The notes under the pieces were generated by a model that saw only the letters and a program-made list of their open reading frames with translations, did no database searches and was not told the DNA's origin. From NCBI GenBank assembly GCA_011947345.1, contig JAAVTG010000531.1, forward strand, positions 434,001 through 498,000: a DNA stretch of 64,000 nt, given 5' to 3'. Positions 58,303-64,000 of this stretch are shown piece by piece. Position 1 is the stretch's first letter. Each line of letters begins with the position of its first letter. This DNA is from Phytophthora quininea. Its lineage: Eukaryota; Oomycota; Peronosporomycetes; Peronosporales; Peronosporaceae. Position numbers and translations under genes: made by a program.

Positions 58303-60094
58303 GACGATCACTTTGATCTCTCCAGTCTTGCCGCAGCAGTGAGCTGTTGGAGGGAAAATGAAAAGTGGCGGACGGGTCCCGTAATATGCGACAGAAACTA
58401 GACATCTGGTCGTTTGATTTTATTTATCTTGTCTTGAGTATGGAGTCCAGTACCGCCGCGTTTTTCCACACTGCAGCTATCTAAATTGAAGGTTCGGTCT
58501 AGAAGCTTCGATAGTCGCGATTACTCACTAAAATGTTCGAACTTACTTGCAGTGTGCTCCACTGCCCCTCAGTATCGACGGCACTAGCAGTAGCCTTCCT
58601 GGCCGCTCAGACTTGTCGGAACCGATCACACGCCAGTGTGCGAAGTCTATCTTAGCTGTTATGTTTCGACCCACGCTTCTGTCTCACTCCCTGTGAACGA
58701 CCTTCTTCTGATCGTCTGTCAGTGACGTCGAGGGCGCAACAAAGTTTGCCTAATCATCACGTGTCAGCGCAAAAGGGCCATCAAGCTTGGGCTGTGTCGG
58801 AGTTGCTTCTCTTCGGGCCCTATGCTACGAACTGCTGCTCTGTAGTCCTCTACAAAACAAACAACATCGCTAAACCAAAAGTATTCTGAGTCAGGGATCA
58901 CAGCATCCCAAAGCAAAATCCGCAGCGGCCACGACAGACATAAACCACGAATCAATAGCATAGAACCTGCTGCCGCAGTTGCGCAACACTGTAAAACTTC
59001 TCGAGTCGAAATACTAGGAAGGCTTGGAAATGATTTATGGTTTTTGATTCATGAAGTGCAGCCAGGAAAACGCACCGTAGTAGTCATAATTTGCTGCGTG
59101 AGCAAGTTTTGCACTAGCAAGTTTCCTGTCAGTTCTTATCGGGGAAGCTTCATCACTTCAATGGGGCAGTTGACCCAGCCTGCAAGGCGAGTCGGTGAGC
59201 AGTATTATCGAGTGTCAAATCGTCGCTCGGATCAAACCGCTTCAAACTGTCAGCCTTTCTCGCCGATAAGTCTAGCGTCCATCGCAGAGTAATTCCTCCA
59301 GGCCTGACTGTCTCCTTGTACCCGTAGATGAGTGGTTACAGCATGCCTTTGAGGCTCTACGAATACTGGGCCAATCCGATTTTGCTCACGAGGAGGCCGA
59401 TGTCGTTCCCAAAATAAAACTCGTTCGCACTCAGCTCGATTAAAAAGCAGCAATCAAAGTTGCCCTTACGAAAGTCCACCAGCGGATCAAGCCTGGTGCG
59501 TGGGGTGGGCACGAATCGCTAGACCGACGCTGCCTGCTGTCAGATCTTTCCAGCTCGGCGCGAGAGCACTGCACCGAGACTATTAATCGCCACGCGTCCA
59601 ACGGCTCCAAGTGGACCTCAGTACCTTCCATTTTGAAGGTTCTGTAGGGAGCTCATACGCTGTCACCATCGTCTCGATCATGCTGCGCATCAGTTCACGA
59701 TCCAGTACAGCTGTGCGACGAACGCTATGTTCACGAAAGCGACCATGTTGACGAAGAACAGCGACGCTGTTGAGAATACGATGTCTAGTGCTCGCAGCTG
59801 GGACCTGGCGGCTTACAGGGGTCTTGTTGACCGTAGCGGCGATCCCACAATCACTGGTATTCCTTCGTTCCAGCGAGGACTGGGCCATAATTTTGCAACC
59901 GGTGGGAATTTGCCACAACTATAGTGGCGACGGCGGTGACGGTGGTGAGCACCACCATAGCCTATCTGTGAATTCGCCGCGGAATTCGAATTGCAACAGG
60001 CGGCTTGTGTGAAAAAAATAGCAACTTTCGGTAAAAGTTTTTCGCCCACAAAACTATTTTTTGCCTTGCTGTAGCCATCTTGAAGTCAAACTCA
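58303..60094. other. Intergenic region without a supported gene
   Basis: About 1.8 kb. Scattered short open frames exist on both strands, including a hydrophobic stretch on the minus strand near 59690-59770, but no convincing exon set, domain, terminal repeat or RNA gene. It may contain an eroded gene or transposon. Confidence 0.45.
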
Positions 60095-60677
60095 ATGGAG
60101 AGCTTCCTGTTCGAGAACGAAGAGCTGCGCGTGCGTCAAAGCGTATTGTACGCCGTCGGCCGCATCTGCGATGAGGAAGGTAAGCCGCACAGAGCTCTTC
60201 ATCCCTACCACACATCCTCATCGACGCGTCGCCGCTTCCCCAGCACAAAAACAGCAGCGAGAGCATCATGCGCGACCCCGACCAGCCATGTCCAAAGAAG
60301 CTATGGCACTCTTAGCCGACCTGGTGTACAAGCAGACAGAAGGTTTAGCATTCTACAGCAATATGCTAACAACAAATGCTAAATGCGAACTCGTCTGTTT
60401 GCAGTGATGGCCACTGAGCTGCAATTCTTCGCCCGCCATGCCAACAGGAAGATCATCAAGCCAGAGGACGTCACGCTGCTCGCCAGGAAAAGCCCCAATC
60501 TGGTAGAGCTCCAGCTGGCTGCAGACCCACATGAAAAAAGATACTTTTGGCTCATCGTCTGTTGTTTGTTTTGTGGGGCAGACCAACCTGCTGCAAAAGT
60601 ATCAGCGAGAAAACTTGAGCTCCAGCTCCATGAGCTCTACAAACTCCAAGAAACGACGCAGACACTATGAGGACTGA
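60095..60677 (+). CDS. CENPS: CENP-S/MHF1 histone-fold protein
   Basis: Four exons, all in phase: 60095-60179, 60286-60342, 60405-60502 and 60582-60677, giving 111 residues. The histone fold is clear: LRVRQSVLYAVGRICDEE, AMSKEAMALLADLVYKQTE, ELQFFARHANRKIIKPEDV and TLLARKSPNL. FARHA+R..I..EDV.LLAR is the CENP-S signature. A basic tail (SKKRRRHYED) follows. CENP-S pairs with CENP-X at kinetochores and with FANCM in DNA repair. It ends 46 bp from the convergent CEP57-like gene. Confidence 0.9.
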
Positions 60678-60723
60678 GTGTATATTCTCATTACTAGGCC
60701 ATTCTAACAAGGGTGTTTGAGCG

Positions 60724-63700
60724 TCAATGGAAGAACCCGTTGGCACCAAGATGGCACGAAGGAGACGCGGATCTGCCACTGCCTTTGTTTCTACAGTCAC
60801 TCTCGAGCTGTCTATACTCGTGCAACAGACGCATCGACGCTGTTTTCCGTCGGATGGCCTCGGGACTGACGACGACATGTCTCGGTGGGTTGATGGTGCT
60901 GTTTGCTGCTTGCTGGTATACCTGTTTGAGCAGGTTCAGTTGCTTTGCCTTGGCTTCTAGCTCATCGAGCAGCGGGCCTAAAGCTTGCGACAGCTGCGAT
61001 GATGTGGAGCCGCTTTTGCTGTCGCCAGAAGAGCCTCGCCGGCTGTTCGCCTCCATTTGGGCAACAAGGTCTTTATACCTCTTGTTGAGCGTCTTGAATT
61101 CTTTATCGGCTGCTTCAACTGCAGCGCCTAAGTCATCCATGATCTGGTTCTAAAGCAAGGAAGTTATCCAGTCAATTGCCGCCAAATGGTTAAGACAGGG
61201 ATAGTAAAGACGAGGACGTACTTGCATGGGGCTGGCGTACGTTTTGGAGAGTCAGTAGGCACCGTGATGGCTGGCGGTTTGTGTTTGGCGGTGTGTCGAT
61301 GGTTGCTCGGAGTCGACAGCGGAGTCTCTGAAGTTGGCATTGCCACGAGCTCATCAGCAGTCGGCGATGATTGGGTTGTCGGTGTTGACAGAGAATGCGG
61401 AATATTGGTCACTGGGTCGGTGTCGTTATTGATGCCATTGATCTGCTCGGCATCCTGTTCTCGGTGAGGTGTCTGGCTTAAAATTGATCCAGTAGTCCAA
61501 ACTGGGGCAGGAGTTGTAGGTGCGCTAGCATGGAGAGTTGGCATCGCATAGGTTGTATCACATCGTCGTAAAGCGTCTTGGACATTCCCAATCAGCGAAA
61601 ATGACTTCTGGGCCGAGCTACCAAGCAAGAATGGGATTTCTCTACACAGAGAAACAAGTATCATCATGAGAAGAATTAGCCTGTACGCCAACGTACTGAA
61701 CAAGGAGACACAACTTACTTTCCGAAGTTTGCCTCGCGTAACAATGTCATGTTGTTGGCACTCTTCGGTTGCTTCGTTTTCTTCGAAGTGGAGGAACTTG
61801 CCCCAGTTGTCGATTTTTTCTTCTTCACGGTTCGTGTTGAAGATAGTCCTGTGCTTCCTTGTGATGAGGTTGTCGTCCCTCTCCTTTTAGCTGTAGCCTC
61901 GCTCGCAGCGGCTGCACTCGCACGACTTGCTGCCGTTGGCTTCAACAAAGTTGATGGTCTCTGCTGCTGCAGGAGTTTTTGTTTTTCTTGATCGCTTGAT
62001 TTGCAGCTTCGCTAGCTTCCCAGACTTTGGTAACAAGCTTCTCATTGAGCTGAGAAAGCGATGCCGCCGTTTGCTGAGCCGAACAAGCACACAGTCAGGC
62101 AAACAATCATTTGCTTTTTGCTGCAGAAAGCAACAACAAACCTCCGAGTCTCGTAATCGCTCTTTGCACTCGGCAAAATTACTCGATTCACGTTGAAATT
62201 GTGTTTCGAGTAACTCGTTCCTTTCAACTGCACTTTGAAGCTCTTGGCGGACTGATGTCAGTTCTGTTTCCACCTCTTCCACGACACGGTTGTGGTCATT
62301 CTCGGCCTCTCTCATTTCTGCGCAGTACCGACCATGGTGAGCTACTCAGTCAAATAACTATTTACCGAACAGCATTACCATTTTTCGTTCGCGTACGATG
62401 TGCCTCAGAAATCTGCAGTTGGGATTGGAGGTCGTCAACTTTTTCGGAGAGTGTCTTCGTGAGCTCTTGGAAGTGTAGCAGCTCGGCTTGGGTAGCCTTC
62501 TTGCGTTCTTCGGACTTCACCAATTGCAACTTCATCTCTTCACGGTCACAACGCAGGGCATCATACGCAGCGCGTGCCGACTCCTTCGTTTGTCCCAACT
62601 CGTATGAAAATTTCTTTTCGCTCGAAACTAGCTCTGCCTCCCGCTTCCGAGCAAGCAGATTAGCATCCGACAGTTGCTGCTTCAGTGTTTCGCGCTCTTC
62701 TTCTAATCGGCCAATTTTGTCTTGTAATGCCTTGAGAGCAGACAGCATCGCCCGACTGCCTTGTGCACTGCCAGTAGTGGACGATTGAAAAGGAACACTT
62801 GATCCAGCTGCCAACCCTGCCAGCATCTTGGATGGCGGCGGCGGAACGCCGTAAAGCTTTTATTCCGGCTGGATCGCTCACTTCTCGTCGACAAAGAACT
62901 GTCAGCAGCATCTAAAAGCTTGTCGACTGGGTGATCTTGCTGTTTTCCATCCATGTCATTGTCTTGGATTCTGATCGTCTTACCTAGCAACAGAGCAGCA
63001 GATATGTACGAGGAAGCAGTTCGCGGCGGTTGGAACAACGGGTTCCTAGACTTCCCACTTGCAAATTCTGCCAGACGAGTCTGACCTGCTGGTTCGTGAG
63101 CTCTTTGGACCGCAGTTGCTGCTGTTAAATACTCTCTCAAAGCCGTCGTTGATGAGATATTGGGGATTTTGAACGCTGCGGGATTATTGTCGTTGTCATC
63201 GTGCTGTGCCAATTTCTTCAACGTCGCCTTTAGGTCATCCATTTCCTTTCCGGGTGTTGCTGGCGAGTGGAGAGACTGCTTCGAGTCACCGAGAGATTTG
63301 GCGGTAAACTTTGATCGAGAACACTGTGCTTCTTTCTCCGGTTTTGGCGTCTGTCGATTGCCAGGTTTCTTGATAACATCTTCGAGTGATACATCACTGC
63401 CGTCACTTGATCCATCGCTGTCTTCACTGCCTGAAGAATCGATTTCTTCGCTGTCACTGTCACTTTCACCGCTGGATAAATCCTCATGGTTGTTACTTTT
63501 CTTGTTCAAAGTCCGGCGACGAGATGGGGACGATCTCTGATTGCTTCTGTCTGATCGACTTTTCTGTGGTCTTCGAGCTCGCCCAATACTGCGGTTGGAA
63601 GGTGATCCCAAGTTTCTTCGTACACCCTGCACTGGGATTTCCTTCCTTCTGATAGCAGTCGTTCGTCTGGAGCTACTACGTTGTGACTTCTCATCCCACG

Positions 63701-63833
63701 CCGAGGACCTCACCTTTCGAGGAGAAACGATAATTCGACTGTGCGAGGAGATCTCAATCACCTGCTCCTCACCTGAAAAGCAGGACTCGATGTCGCTCCC
63801 GTCTTCTGACTCGTACACGCCGCTGGAATCCAT
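60724..63833 (-). CDS. CEP57-like centrosomal coiled-coil protein
   Basis: Starts at ATG 63833 with a long acidic/Ser- and Arg/Ser-rich region. A break near 62853 (one base) leads into the CEP57 localisation-type coiled coil (AMLSALKALQDKIGRLEEER, near 62750). Further exons cover a Lys-rich stretch and a Ser/Thr/Pro-rich linker. The last exon, ending at 60724, carries MDDLGAAVEAADKEFKTLNK and LLDELEAKAKQLNLLKQVYQ, which resembles the CEP57 C-terminal microtubule-binding domain. CEP57 acts at centrosomes and spindle poles. Middle exon borders are only approximate. Confidence 0.65.
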
Positions 63834-63932
63834 TCCTGTAGACGGCTTCTACTAGGAAAATAACGCCCAGGAGTTTCCACAAAACAAATCAGCAACCGTC
63901 GTCGATCAAAAGTGCAATTTCATTCCTGCAAA

Positions 63933-64000
63933 ATGCGACCCGGTTCCGGTCCAGCAGTTAAAGTCTGGCTGCCGCGGCGCCTACCAACAATCCACAAGGC
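63933..64000 (+). CDS. Possible start of a gene running off the right edge
   Basis: An ATG at 63933 opens 22 codons to the end of the window, reading MRPGSGPAVKVWLPRRL. Position, divergent from the CEP57-like gene, is plausible for a gene start, but there is too little sequence to judge. Confidence 0.25.
   Translation, partial: MRPGSGPAVKVWLPRRLPTIHK

Noticed and set aside
59583..59918. Minus-strand frame and an overlapping hydrophobic stretch near 59690-59770
   Set aside because: Could be a membrane-gene relic, but stops interrupt it and no splice set makes a coherent protein.
1..64000. CRISPR arrays, tRNA, rRNA
   Set aside because: No regularly spaced repeats and no cloverleaf or rRNA-like sequence noticed; CRISPR arrays are not expected in a eukaryote.

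Overview
The window is a gene-dense piece of a flagellate heterokont genome, most likely an oomycete of the Phytophthora/Pythium type. Five things point there: compact genes with GT-AG introns of mostly 55-85 nt; intergenic gaps often under 300 bp; Inr-like start elements (TCATT..CAWTT type) close to several start codons; a zoospore/flagellum gene (CFAP57); and a tandem family of bZIP proteins with an SRPBCC/START-like C-terminal domain and no Asn at the usual DNA-contact position. All calls come from reading translations by eye; no database search was run.

Layout. 1-2422: end of CFAP57. 2573-4081: LSm10-like protein and a CENP-B/Tc5-type HTH protein, divergent. 4316-8345: two convergent coiled-coil proteins. 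8637-10647: CCDC47 (ER PAT complex). 11169-12665: MAEA/Fyv10 (CTLH/GID E3 ligase). 12716-15830: KICS2-like KICSTOR subunit. 15933-16990: LRAT-domain plus RING gene. 17095-21237: full ABCC transporter. 21430-23201: CAT-type amino-acid transporter. 23731-24787: a non-autonomous hAT element carrying a LAMMER/CLK kinase exon, then a 152-bp TA-flanked MITE. 25140-25922: Pin1. 26171-28140: NOC4. 28310-30997: membrane-anchored M14 carboxypeptidase. 31055-31724: small Cys-rich protein. 31882-33819: delta-COP. 34173-35692: protein with a possible ASH/MSP-like C-terminus. 35818-37200: a second LRAT-RING gene. 37404-38380: ZNF511. 38661-42138: MLH3. 42290-46828: large helical protein. 46874-48121: PGAP5/MPPE1. 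49350-58302: five bZIP paralogues. 60095-60677: CENP-S/MHF1. 60724-63833: CEP57-like.

Most genes are unrelated housekeeping loci in alternating convergent and divergent pairs. The real families are the bZIP cluster and the two LRAT-RING genes, which share domain order and an intron at the same codon and phase inside the RING.

Sequence quality matters for every gene model. At least 30 genes' worth of reading-frame breaks were examined, and nearly all are repaired by adding one base, usually to a run of 3-7 identical bases; I found none that clearly needs a base removed. I read this as systematic under-calling of homopolymers in the assembly, not as widespread pseudogenes. Spans below therefore run across these breaks.
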